A stretch of 31,106 nucleotides of DNA from Candidatus Taylorbacteria bacterium RIFCSPLOWO2_01_FULL_45_15b. GTDB taxonomy: Bacteria; Patescibacteriota; Minisyncoccia; Phycocordibacterales; 01-FULL-45-15b. The stretch lies in contig MHRX01000036.1 in NCBI GenBank assembly GCA_001822655.1, positions 4,421-35,526 of the forward strand, read 5' to 3'. The position numbers were made by a program, and so were the translations under genes. Below are positions 14,739 to 22,083 of the stretch, in pieces. Every line of letters starts with the position of its first letter. The stretch's first letter is position 1. The notes under the pieces were generated by a model. That model was not told where the DNA came from. It saw only the letters and a program-made list of their open reading frames with translations, and made no database searches.

Positions 14739-15842
14739 ATGCAAAAGGATTACTACAACATTCTCGGGGTTGATAAAAAAGCCTCTAAAGACGATATAAA
14801 GAAGGCTTTTAGGAAGCTTGCGCATAAATATCATCCTGACAAAAAGGGTGGAGATACTGATAAATTCAAGGAAGTAAACGAGGCCTACGGAGTACTTTCT
14901 GACGACAAAAAGAGAGCGGAGTTTGATACTTATGGACGCGTCTTTAGCGAAGCAGGCGCCGGCGCGGGAGCCGCTGGCGGACAGGGATTTGGAGGATTCG
15001 GTGGTTTCGAAGGTTTTGATTTCTCGGGCTTTACACAAGCGCAAGGTCAAGGCGGGGGGCAGGAATTTGATATTGGAGACATTTTTGGAGAATTTTTTGG
15101 CGGCGGACGCTCACGCACTCGTCGCGGCCGAGATATTTCAATAGATATGGAAGTTTCATTTCAGGAGTCTATTTTTGGAGTTGATCGGTCAGTGCTCCTT
15201 ACGAAGACGTCGTCTTGCGAGAGATGTGGCGGAAGCGGAGCGGAGCCGAAGACGGAAGAGATCACGTGTCCGACCTGTAATGGCAAGGGACAAATACGCG
15301 ATACGCGGCGTTCATTCCTCGGAAATATCTCTACGACTCGTACGTGCGACACCTGCTTCGGTCGCGGAAAAGTGCCGAAGGAAAAATGTACCGTGTGTAG
15401 CGGCGCGGGAGTAAAGCGGCGCCAAGAGGAAATCAAAATAAAAATTCCCGCGGGAATTGAAGATGGAGAAATGATCCGCATGTCCGGGGCGGGAGAGGCG
15501 CTTTCAGGTGGATCGCCGGGAGATTTATACGTAAAGATTCACGTACGGTCGCATCCTACATTTACAAAAGACGGGGCAAATCTACTCATGGATCTTGGTA
15601 TCAAGCTTTCGACCGCGCTTCTTGGAGGCGAGTATACGATAGAGTCACTTGACGGAAATATCACTATAAAGATTCCGGAAGGTATCACTCATGGCGAGAT
15701 ATTGAGAGTAAAGGGAAAGGGGGTGCCGGTTCAAGGCTCTCGCCGCGGCGATCTTCTTGTTGCAATAAAGATTGAATTTCCGAAACGTCTGTCAAGGGAT
15801 GCTCGCCAAGCGATAGAGGCCCTGAAGAAAGAAGGACTATAG
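14739..15842 (+). CDS. dnaJ: Chaperone DnaJ (Hsp40)
   Basis: Stimulates the ATPase of DnaK and delivers unfolded clients. The J domain (1-70) has the catalytic HPD at 32-34. It is followed by a Gly/Phe-rich linker (about 73-115) and the zinc domain with four CxxCxGxG repeats starting at C160, C177, C203 and C217. Two beta-sandwich substrate domains follow, with KIPAGIEDGEMIRMSGAGEA and KIPEGITHGEILRVKGKGVP. At 367 residues it is a complete type I DnaJ. It is separated from dnaK by a minus-strand gene and has its own promoter region. Confidence 0.97.
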   Translation: MQKDYYNILGVDKKASKDDIKKAFRKLAHKYHPDKKGGDTDKFKEVNEAYGVLSDDKKRAEFDTYGRVFSEAGAGAGAAGGQGFGGFGGFEGFDFSGFTQAQGQGGGQEFDIGDIFGEFFGGGRSRTRRGRDISIDMEVSFQESIFGVDRSVLLTKTSSCERCGGSGAEPKTEEITCPTCNGKGQIRDTRRSFLGNISTTRTCDTCFGRGKVPKEKCTVCSGAGVKRRQEEIKIKIPAGIEDGEMIRMSGAGEALSGGSPGDLYVKIHVRSHPTFTKDGANLLMDLGIKLSTALLGGEYTIESLDGNITIKIPEGITHGEILRVKGKGVPVQGSRRGDLLVAIKIEFPKRLSRDARQAIEALKKEGL

Positions 15843-15843
15843 T

Positions 15844-16605
15844 ATGCAAACGACCGAAGTTAAAGAATATGCAGTGTCATCTGCTGTGGCGGGTTCGATT
15901 GTCGCGCCCAGGAAATATTCTCCACGGATAACCCTCGCTTCGTTTAGTGCGGGCGGCTTCCAATTTCTTTTTGCGCCCATAATGTGGTTCTTGTTTCGAA
16001 TCTTTACGCGCATTGAAGTAAGGGGCATTGAAAACCTCGCGACGCCGAACGGAGTAATTCTGGCGGTAAATCATACGAGCGAACTTGACGGGCCTCTCGT
16101 ATGCGCGACTTTATTTCACGCCCGCAAATATTTACCGCTCTTTTTCGTTGCGAAAGGGAAATCATTTTACAGAAATTCCGGCTGGAGAAATTTTTTTTAT
16201 GGTGGCCTTCTCTTCAAATTAATAGGGGCGATGCCGGTCCGTTCGGGGCATCATGACTATGAAGCATCACTCGCTTTTTTTATTGCCGCTCTACAGAGGA
16301 ATAAAAATGTACTCATCTTTCCTGAAGGGGAAAGGACGAAAGACGGTAAGATAGGTGAAGTGCACGGAGGCGTAGCGTTTTTGTCGGAAAAAACCGGCAA
16401 ATCAGTAATTCCTGTCGCAGTTAATGGACTTCTGCAGATGTCATTTTTGGATTTTATATTGCGACGACGAGTCATCGGCATCTCATTTGGGAAACCCTTG
16501 CGATCGGGGAGTCTGATTTCTGGACATCATTTAGGCGACGCAGAAAAGTATAAATCAGCCGCGACAGTCGTGATGGAACAAAGCGGAAGGATGCTTGCGT
16601 CATAA
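15844..16605 (+). CDS. plsC: 1-acylglycerol-3-phosphate acyltransferase (PlsC-like)
   Basis: A membrane-associated acyltransferase of the PlsC family, which makes phosphatidic acid from lysophosphatidic acid. The catalytic HX4D motif is N76-H77-TSEL-D82, and the substrate-binding motif is FPEGERTKDG (P160 to R164). A hydrophobic N-terminal part (about 33-58) should sit in the membrane. Its 253 residues fit the family. It starts 1 nt after the dnaJ stop, so the two are co-translated. CPR bacteria often lack a full fatty-acid pathway, so the acyl donor may be scavenged; this is inference. Substrate choice within the family cannot be read from the sequence. Confidence 0.88.
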   Translation: MQTTEVKEYAVSSAVAGSIVAPRKYSPRITLASFSAGGFQFLFAPIMWFLFRIFTRIEVRGIENLATPNGVILAVNHTSELDGPLVCATLFHARKYLPLFFVAKGKSFYRNSGWRNFFYGGLLFKLIGAMPVRSGHHDYEASLAFFIAALQRNKNVLIFPEGERTKDGKIGEVHGGVAFLSEKTGKSVIPVAVNGLLQMSFLDFILRRRVIGISFGKPLRSGSLISGHHLGDAEKYKSAATVVMEQSGRMLAS

Positions 16606-16644
16606 GCTTCAAACGAAACAATTATTCAGCAATTTATAGCATAG

Positions 16645-16965
16645 GTGGATACGTTGACTATTCTCGTAAGTTTTGTATCATCGAATATAGATGAAATACC
16701 ATACCAGAAAGGCAAAATGAAGGCAGAAGAGTTAGTGGGTGTTCGTATAAAAATACCACCGCATCTCCAGCAAGTGGCGGGCGATGTGCTTGTCAAAGAC
16801 GAAGTCCACGAACGAGGGGAAAACACCCCATTGTTATTGCGGCGTATGCGACCTCGTCCGATCGTGCCAGACGTGTTCGCGAATATGACTATTGTTACGA
16901 CGCAGAACCACGTGCCAGAGATGGGTGATCAAACGGAGGATGCAACTGCGCCCAGGAACGATTAA
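16645..16965 (+). CDS. Hypothetical protein, GTG start
   Basis: A 106-residue frame starting with GTG at 16645, 4 nt after a TATAGC box. A central Lys/Val-rich segment (EELVGVRIKIPPHLQQVAGD) and an Arg/Pro-rich part (LLLRRMRPRPIVPDVFANM) are visible; there is no membrane segment and no known motif. A strong terminator starts 18 nt after the stop, so it looks like a single-gene unit. The next ATG in frame would shorten it by 24 residues. Function unknown. Confidence 0.5.
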   Translation: MDTLTILVSFVSSNIDEIPYQKGKMKAEELVGVRIKIPPHLQQVAGDVLVKDEVHERGENTPLLLRRMRPRPIVPDVFANMTIVTTQNHVPEMGDQTEDATAPRND

Positions 16966-16983
16966 AAGCGACGTGTTAGGTAC

Positions 16984-17013
16984 AAGGGGGCGCAGAACGC
17001 AGCCCCCTTTTAT
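16984..17013 (+). terminator. Rho-independent terminator
   Basis: AAGGGGGC (16984-16991) pairs with GCCCCCTT (17002-17009), with an extra inner GC pair, and a T-rich tail follows. It ends the unit at 16645-16965. Confidence 0.8.
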
Positions 17014-17043
17014 ATAAATGCTGAAATCAAATATCCTTTTTGT

Positions 17044-17724
17044 ATGTCGATCACAATAAATCAAATTTACAATTTTGAGTCAAAATTGACGAAACTGGCG
17101 CGTACACAGCGCTACACAGACGGTCTGGTTTTGATTAATCGTCTTTTAAACACGCACGGGATGTTAAGGGAGATTCTCGCCCAAAAAGCTTTCTTTCTTT
17201 ATCATTATGCCGCATATTTGAGATCCGTTGGGCGACAAACCAAAAAAAGAAGGACATTAATAACACAAAATTTTAGAGATGCTGTCAATATTTGCAAGCA
17301 GATAATTAATAAAAGCACGGAGCCGAGGGATCGGAGTTTATTGAATGTTAGAATATATTTGGCGCAGATTTACGCGATGAATGGAAATGGGACAGGAGCA
17401 AAAAAAATCGCAAAGATTACATACAATAAATTTCCTTCATCACTTACGGCGGAACGCGCAGCCGATGTATATCGACTTCTCAATGATTTTCGCGGTGCGA
17501 TTTATTGGTACAAAAGGGCGATTAAATTAGCAAAAAAACCGGATGAAAAGATGATTGCTGTGATTGGTCTTGCCGTCACCTACATGAAAAACAATATGAA
17601 TGATCTTGCGTTAAAAAATGCAGTAAAGGCTCTTCAAATCTCTAGATTATCAAAGAGGAATATGAATATCACGCTACTAAAGCAAACCCTCTGTGCGCAT
17701 TTTCCGCAACTGGTAACTTGTTGA
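17044..17724 (+). CDS. TPR-like helical repeat protein
   Basis: 226 residues, nearly all predicted helix, basic, without a signal peptide or membrane segment. Repeating helix pairs typical of tetratricopeptide repeats are visible, for example ARTQRYTDGLVLINRLLNTH, YLAQIYAMNGNGTGAKKIAK, then DVYRLLNDFRGAIYWYKRAI and VTYMKNNMNDLALKNAVKAL. The last two fit the TPR pattern best. TPR proteins mediate protein-protein contacts; the partner is unknown. TATCCT ends 6 nt before the ATG. It converges with the ATP-grasp gene. Confidence 0.65.
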   Translation: MSITINQIYNFESKLTKLARTQRYTDGLVLINRLLNTHGMLREILAQKAFFLYHYAAYLRSVGRQTKKRRTLITQNFRDAVNICKQIINKSTEPRDRSLLNVRIYLAQIYAMNGNGTGAKKIAKITYNKFPSSLTAERAADVYRLLNDFRGAIYWYKRAIKLAKKPDEKMIAVIGLAVTYMKNNMNDLALKNAVKALQISRLSKRNMNITLLKQTLCAHFPQLVTC

Positions 17725-17782
17725 AGGGATAAGATGAGAACGATTAAAAAAGCCGTCGCCATGAACGACGGGAATTTGAGCA

Positions 17783-18781
17783 CTATGCATAACTTTTTAT
17801 CATTCGCGCTACACTGTCTGCTATGGGCAATTTACCAAGCTCGGCAATCCACTCCCATTGGCCAGACGGGTTTACTTCAAGAAAGACGAACTCTCCACTT
17901 GGTGTTTCAATCATGTCGATCGCACCGTATGACAAATCAACAGATCGCATAAATGCTGTTAGTCGCACCAACACTTCTGTCGGCAACTCCGCTTCAATGT
18001 GCTCCACATTATCGAAATCATAGTGGCGCCAGTCGATTATAGTCTTTTTGCTTGCTTGCGAGTTGATGCGACATGCATGTATTTCGTCGCCGATAAACAT
18101 GACCCGGTACTCATATCGTTTGGGGATGTATTCTTGAGCGTAAACCGGACAAATGCGAATAGCGTCGGCACTTTCGCCAAGTTCATCTGATCGGAATATT
18201 TCCGAATAGAGTGCCATTGTGCCGTCGCGATCCAGTTTCACATTCCCCATTGATTTGAGAAGCAGATGTCCGTCATTCTTTGCACTAAATCTCGTGACTG
18301 CCTCTGGGGAATTGCTTATGATGGTGTCTGGGGTGTTCAATCCGACTTGAGCGGCGCGCACTTGTTGTAATAACTTATTGCCGCCAAGTCTTTCGATGCT
18401 TTCAATAGTATTTATCCACTTGCAGGGCAGCACATTACAAACTGAATTGAGTGCCAACAATGTTTCACTCCACTTGAATCGCTTTTCAATGTTGCGAATT
18501 TGAGAGACGCGCAATAACCTATTTACTCGGAGATGCCAAGCAACCTTTATGGCGCTTATATCAATGGATGTCGTTGAGTTAGTGTCGTTGCCTAGCTCAA
18601 CTACCTCGATTGTCCCCTCGGGTAGGCCTCCCTGAAGGTGGATGTCGACCGAGTGATTCTCTTTGATGAAGTGCTCTGGATCCAATATTCCTACTTTAAT
18701 GTCCGTCTCTCTGCATGCCTTTACGAATGCATCGTAGTAGTACCGCTCACTTAGACTTGAAATTATAAGGGCTCTGATCAT
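17783..18781 (-). CDS. ATP-grasp ligase, graspetide-maturase (MvdC/MvdD) type
   Basis: 332 residues. ATP-grasp enzymes join a carboxylate to an amine or hydroxyl through an acyl-phosphate. The N-terminal third is a pre-ATP-grasp domain. GGNKLLQQVRAAQVGLNTPD (near 134) and the C-terminal YGAIDMIETPSGEFVFLEVN, followed by PSGQWEWIAELGKLPIADS, closely resemble the ligases that make ester and amide cross-links in graspetides such as microviridin. The metal-binding Glu and Asn lie in FLEVNPSGQW. The ATG follows GTGAGG, a good ribosome binding site, and TTGACA lies upstream on the same strand. I found no small gene next to it with the TxxxxE/D pattern expected of a precursor, so the substrate is unknown. 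Confidence 0.8.
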   Translation of the reverse strand: MIRALIISSLSERYYYDAFVKACRETDIKVGILDPEHFIKENHSVDIHLQGGLPEGTIEVVELGNDTNSTTSIDISAIKVAWHLRVNRLLRVSQIRNIEKRFKWSETLLALNSVCNVLPCKWINTIESIERLGGNKLLQQVRAAQVGLNTPDTIISNSPEAVTRFSAKNDGHLLLKSMGNVKLDRDGTMALYSEIFRSDELGESADAIRICPVYAQEYIPKRYEYRVMFIGDEIHACRINSQASKKTIIDWRHYDFDNVEHIEAELPTEVLVRLTAFMRSVDLSYGAIDMIETPSGEFVFLEVNPSGQWEWIAELGKLPIADSVARMIKSYA

Positions 18782-18945
18782 TTTGCCTCACTTTCTTTTG
18801 TTTCCGGGACTATTTAGAATGCTAAAAATCTCTATGTCTAGATCCGATGTTATATGCATTCATGGAACTGTCAAGTATTAGTTGTAAAAATGTGGACACA
18901 AAATTACGAAAAATTACCAAGAATTTTTATTGAGTACATTGCGTT

Positions 18946-19530
18946 ATGAAAAAAGTTTTTAATAAATTTTATAAAGAAAATAGGTCGTATCTAGCGCTTA
19001 ATACGAAGCTTATTCCAAAATACCTACACAATGGTCAGGGGAAAGTATTACTTGATATCGGATGCGGACGGGGAGAGGCGGCGAAAGAATTTGCGGGGTG
19101 GGGATATAGTATATACGATTACGATAATTCAATTGAGGCACGTAAACAAGCACTAGAACATAGAAAAATAACCTATATATGGGGAGATTTTGAAAGGAGA
19201 TCATTTCCCCCTGCAAATGTAATTCTTTGCAAACTTTCTCTCGCGTTTGCGAAAAACAAAAAGAAGCTTTTGAAGAGACTGATTTGGTCGCTTTTGCCCG
19301 GCGGTCACCTTATTGTTATCAGTCCCATTATTCCTGAAACGCCACCAGAAAAAAAACATATAGCAATTAATGAAAAGCTTTTGTACGAGGCAACAAAGTT
19401 GAAATTAATCAGCAGAAAAAAAGATCCACTTTCCAATATTAATACCTATTACTTTATATTTAAAAAGCAGATATTATTGCATAATCTTGGCAAAGTAGCC
19501 GATAAATGCTTTCCAAAAAAATGTCGATAA
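18946..19530 (+). CDS. Class I SAM-dependent methyltransferase
   Basis: 194 residues with the SAM-binding motif I LLDIGCGRGEAAKEFAGWGY (D37 to G43), an acidic motif II region (YDYDNSIEARK) and a post-motif with LPGGHLIVISP near 117. The class I Rossmann fold is clear; the substrate is not. It is divergent from the ATP-grasp gene with about 160 nt between, so the two may share control. TACATT ends 5 nt before the ATG. The C-terminus is basic and AT-rich in codon use. The IS element begins about 45 nt downstream without interrupting the gene. Confidence 0.8.
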   Translation: MKKVFNKFYKENRSYLALNTKLIPKYLHNGQGKVLLDIGCGRGEAAKEFAGWGYSIYDYDNSIEARKQALEHRKITYIWGDFERRSFPPANVILCKLSLAFAKNKKKLLKRLIWSLLPGGHLIVISPIIPETPPEKKHIAINEKLLYEATKLKLISRKKDPLSNINTYYFIFKKQILLHNLGKVADKCFPKKCR

Positions 19531-19580
19531 AATTTAAGATATATAAAATTAAAGAAGGAAAATTAGATTAGTTATATATA

Positions 19581-19599
19581 CTTTGAATTACGAAACTCT
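19581..19599 (+). repeat. Left terminal inverted repeat of the IS
   Basis: Matches the reverse complement of 20547-20565 at 18 of 19 positions (CTTTGAATTAC, then G against A, then AAACTCT). Confidence 0.85.
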
Positions 19600-19624
19600 C
19601 CATTTCCCCATTTTCATACTAAAA

Positions 19625-19654
19625 TAGAAACAGCTCCGTAAGGAGCTGTTTCTA
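19625..19654 (+). promoter_or_regulatory. Hairpin hiding the transposase ribosome binding site
   Basis: TAGAAACAGCTCC (19625-19637) and its exact complement (19642-19654) form a 13-bp stem with a GTAA loop. The right arm holds the Shine-Dalgarno AAGGAG and runs into the A of the start ATG. Transcripts entering from outside should fold here and block translation, a known way for insertion sequences to limit transposition. Confidence 0.65.
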
Positions 19655-20460
19655 TGAAAACCTTCATTCAAACCTACAGCAACATAGTAACAAAAGTTAA
19701 GTTCTTCATCAAACAATTAAATCTCAAACTTAGAAAAAGCACTGGTCGAAATCTGGCAATTCCTCCTGAAGAAACGATAGCTCTGGCGTTGTGGAAGCAA
19801 TCAAACGGAATACCTACGAAGAAAGCAATTTGGAAAACATTCGAAAAAAACCTTAGGTGTTGCTACAAGACGCTCGTTGTAAATATGAACAAGCTGGTTC
19901 TCCAAACACTGATCGTGCTAAACAGTATTTTGAAATGGAATCAAGAAAATGCCCATTTGGTTAAACACACCGACTCTACCGACATACCTGTCTGCTTGAA
20001 CAAAAACGCCAAGCATCACAAAACCATGAGCGCGCTTGCTTCATGGGGACACTCTGGGAAAGGCTTCTATTACGGCCTCAAAATGAGCATTACGACAGAT
20101 TTGAGACGAAATGTCCTCAGTGTCAGATTCGGATCAGGGAACAGTAATGACCGGGAGATATTCAGGAAAATGAACAGAGACATTATGGGCATATTCGTAG
20201 CAGATGCGGGGTATATATCCAAAGACTTGGAAAAAGAGTTTTACATTGAGAACAAAAGGATTCTTTTCGCCAAACCGAAAGCTAATATGAAAAGGTTGAT
20301 CACAGATTGGCAAAACGCTTTGTACGAAACCAGAATGCTGATTGAACTCAATTTCAGAAATCTGAAAATGTCCCACAACCTCTCAACCTCGCTTCCGCGA
20401 TCAATTGACGGATATCTCGGTAATTATGTTTACTCGCTTCTGGCCTATGTGCTTGGCTAG
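19654..20460 (+). CDS. IS982-family-like DDE transposase
   Basis: 268 residues. The DDE/RNase-H-fold core appears with TDSTDIPVCLNKNAKHHKTM (first Asp, near 108), WGHSGKGFYYGLKMSITTDL near 131, VADAGYISKDLEKEFY (second Asp, near 183) and a C-terminal ETRMLIELNFRNLKMSHNLS with the final Glu. The order and the KxxFYYGxK pattern fit IS982; an IS5-group relative is the alternative. The gene looks intact with terminal repeats on both sides, so the element may still be active. AAGGAG lies 7 nt before the ATG within a hairpin. Confidence 0.85.
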   Translation: MKTFIQTYSNIVTKVKFFIKQLNLKLRKSTGRNLAIPPEETIALALWKQSNGIPTKKAIWKTFEKNLRCCYKTLVVNMNKLVLQTLIVLNSILKWNQENAHLVKHTDSTDIPVCLNKNAKHHKTMSALASWGHSGKGFYYGLKMSITTDLRRNVLSVRFGSGNSNDREIFRKMNRDIMGIFVADAGYISKDLEKEFYIENKRILFAKPKANMKRLITDWQNALYETRMLIELNFRNLKMSHNLSTSLPRSIDGYLGNYVYSLLAYVLG

Positions 20461-20546
20461 AGTAATTGTTTGAAGAAAAATGAAGACTTTTGAGAAATCA
20501 CAGAAAGCTGTGGAGTTTTGTGGTGAGTGAAAAAAAGGGTCAGAAA

Positions 20547-20565
20547 AGAGTTTTGTAATTCAAAG
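20547..20565 (-). repeat. Right terminal inverted repeat of the IS
   Basis: Reverse complement of the left end with one mismatch; see the IS entry. Confidence 0.85.
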
Positions 20566-20571
20566 TATATA

Positions 20572-20600
20572 AAAAGGCCCCGCTATTTGTGCGAAGCCTG
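20572..20600 (-). terminator. Terminator of the deacetylase-like gene
   Basis: On the minus strand AGGC, an internal loop with CGC/GCG, and GCCT (20575-20599) are followed by a run of five T reaching the IS end. It lies right after the stop of the gene at 20603, so the IS inserted just beyond this terminator. Confidence 0.55.
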
Positions 20601-20602
20601 TG

Positions 20603-21601
20603 CTAGTGATTGAGAAGCCCTGACAATTTATCACACGTACGTATATTATCATCTCTAGCTTCAACAGAAGAAGTGCTTAACTGGTCAGTGTATGCGAACA
20701 TTGTTCCAGAAACTCCCGAGACGAATGATTTTACACACTCAGCAACCTCATCGTGATAACCACCCTCTAGAACGCCAAAGGTAGGTTTACCAATTGAAGC
20801 AATTAGTCTACCTGCCTCATAGTAGCCCCGCTTCGTGTAGTTGAGTTTGAGCAATCGATCTTTGCCATATCCATCAACGCCAACGGAAATAGCCATCTGA
20901 CTTGGGTTAAATCTGCCGATTTTCTCCTTCAAAAATTCGATTGAATTCAGAAAGACATCGTCACCAGAACCTTCCATAAGTGGGACATTTATCACCTTCT
21001 CAAAACTTGGACCTTTTCCAATGTCAGATACCGAACCTGAATAGGGATACACCCCCAACTGATGAATCGAGCAAAACAATACCCGATCATCGTTACTAAA
21101 CAATGATTGTGTACCGTTTCCGTGATGTCCATCTATATCAATGATGCACACCCGTTCTCCCCGAGCCAACAGGTACGAAACCGCGATTGCTATATTGTTG
21201 AAAAAACAAAATCCTTCTGCTTTTTCGCGTGATGCATGATGACCCGGTGGACGTGTTATTGCAAAAGAGTTACCTTGTGCCGCTAACACAGCCAGTGATA
21301 CGGATGCCATTATTGCACTATAACTATCTGGATTGAGTAATACTTCAGCGAGCTCGCATTTTGATTTACACGCACCTACGACTTTTATGATATATCTCGG
21401 TGAATGAACAACCCTCATATGCGCCTCCGAAACCATCTTAATTTTAGCTAACTGGCTAAAACGGACAGTCTCCTCAAATTTCAAAAGTCGGTAGGCGCCC
21501 TCAATATCCGAATCGAAACCGTGATTCTGAGTTGTCTTACAGTGTAGAATTTCCATGATTTTTTTTGCACATCTTCTCTTGTAAAAGATCATGAGTGCCA
21601 T
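20603..21601 (-). CDS. Histone-deacetylase-superfamily amidohydrolase
   Basis: 332 residues of the arginase/deacetylase fold, which removes acetyl or acyl groups from lysine, polyamines or other amines with a zinc ion. The catalytic pair is RPPGHHA (H121, H122). The zinc ligands are D157 and H159 in DIDGHHGNGTQ, and D243 in VGVDGYGKD. The transition-state Tyr is Y282 in LEGGYHD. All key residues are kept, so it should be active. The substrate could be an acetylpolyamine or an N-acetylated intermediate; bacteria lack histones of the usual kind. Starts at M1 or M4 are equally possible; no clear ribosome binding site is seen. It is divergent from the QueD-like gene. Confidence 0.88.
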   Translation of the reverse strand: MALMIFYKRRCAKKIMEILHCKTTQNHGFDSDIEGAYRLLKFEETVRFSQLAKIKMVSEAHMRVVHSPRYIIKVVGACKSKCELAEVLLNPDSYSAIMASVSLAVLAAQGNSFAITRPPGHHASREKAEGFCFFNNIAIAVSYLLARGERVCIIDIDGHHGNGTQSLFSNDDRVLFCSIHQLGVYPYSGSVSDIGKGPSFEKVINVPLMEGSGDDVFLNSIEFLKEKIGRFNPSQMAISVGVDGYGKDRLLKLNYTKRGYYEAGRLIASIGKPTFGVLEGGYHDEVAECVKSFVSGVSGTMFAYTDQLSTSSVEARDDNIRTCDKLSGLLNH

Positions 21602-21668
21602 TTGTAAACTACATCAATTTGTCCATAATGTAAAGCGGCAAGTTGCTAATTAATGAATTATATGTTTA

Positions 21669-21674
21669 TATAGT
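21669..21674 (+). promoter_or_regulatory. -10 box of the QueD-like gene
   Basis: TATAGT ends 4 nt before the ATG at 21679. This places the transcript start at the codon itself and argues against the longer frame that begins at 21643. Confidence 0.5.
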
Positions 21675-21678
21675 CATT

Positions 21679-22083
21679 ATGAAGGCTGTATATCTAACAA
21701 AAAGGTTTCATTTTGAGTCGGCTCATCGTATGTTAAATACGAACTTTTCTGAAGCTGAAAATGACGAATATTTTGGAAAGTGCCAGAATGTTCATGGGCA
21801 CAACTATGTTCTGGAGGTTACCGTCGCCGGAATTATTGACCCCGAGAAAGGATATTTCGTTAATCTTCATGATTTGTTAAGTGATATTCAAAATAAGGTC
21901 ATTGATAAGATTGATCACCAATATTTAAATGATATTTTGCCTGGTTGTAAAAATAAACCAGTAACAATCGAAGTTGTCTCTCGATGGATATGGAATAATC
22001 TTAATAAGGAATTGCCTCAGTATAATTTTTATAAGCTTCGTCTTTGGGAAACACCCGATAATAGTGTAGAAATCTACAAGTAG
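21679..22083 (+). CDS. queD: 6-carboxytetrahydropterin / 6-pyruvoyltetrahydropterin synthase homologue
   Basis: 134 residues of the T-fold. It converts dihydroneopterin triphosphate to a carboxy- or pyruvoyl-tetrahydropterin, the first step to queuosine or to biopterin. The zinc ligands are H16 (FESAHRM) and H39, H41 (CQNVHGHNY). The catalytic Cys is C35, the Asp-His pair is D79-H80 (DHQYLND), and the pterin-binding Glu is E124 (LWETPDNS). The in-frame extension upstream to 21643 would overlap the -10 box and is not used. No queC, queE or folE lies nearby, so the product's use is unclear. The symbol is by similarity only. Its stop overlaps that of the convergent kinase gene. Confidence 0.82.
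   Translation: MKAVYLTKRFHFESAHRMLNTNFSEAENDEYFGKCQNVHGHNYVLEVTVAGIIDPEKGYFVNLHDLLSDIQNKVIDKIDHQYLNDILPGCKNKPVTIEVVSRWIWNNLNKELPQYNFYKLRLWETPDNSVEIYK

Larger units (their letters stand above)
19575..20571 (+). mobile_element. Complete IS982-like insertion sequence
   Basis: About 1 kb. The ends are inverted repeats: CTTTGAATTACGAAACTCT at 19581-19599, and at the right end the reverse complement with one mismatch (20547-20565). TATATA lies directly outside both ends (19575-19580 and 20566-20571); since it is palindromic it could be a 6-bp target duplication or part of the repeats. One intact transposase gene lies within. The insertion lies between the methyltransferase and the deacetylase-like gene and disrupts neither. 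Confidence 0.85.

Noticed and set aside
17734..17952. 72-residue plus-strand frame after the TPR gene, considered as a graspetide precursor
   Set aside because: Most of it is antisense to the ATP-grasp C-terminus, and it lacks TxxxxE/D core repeats.
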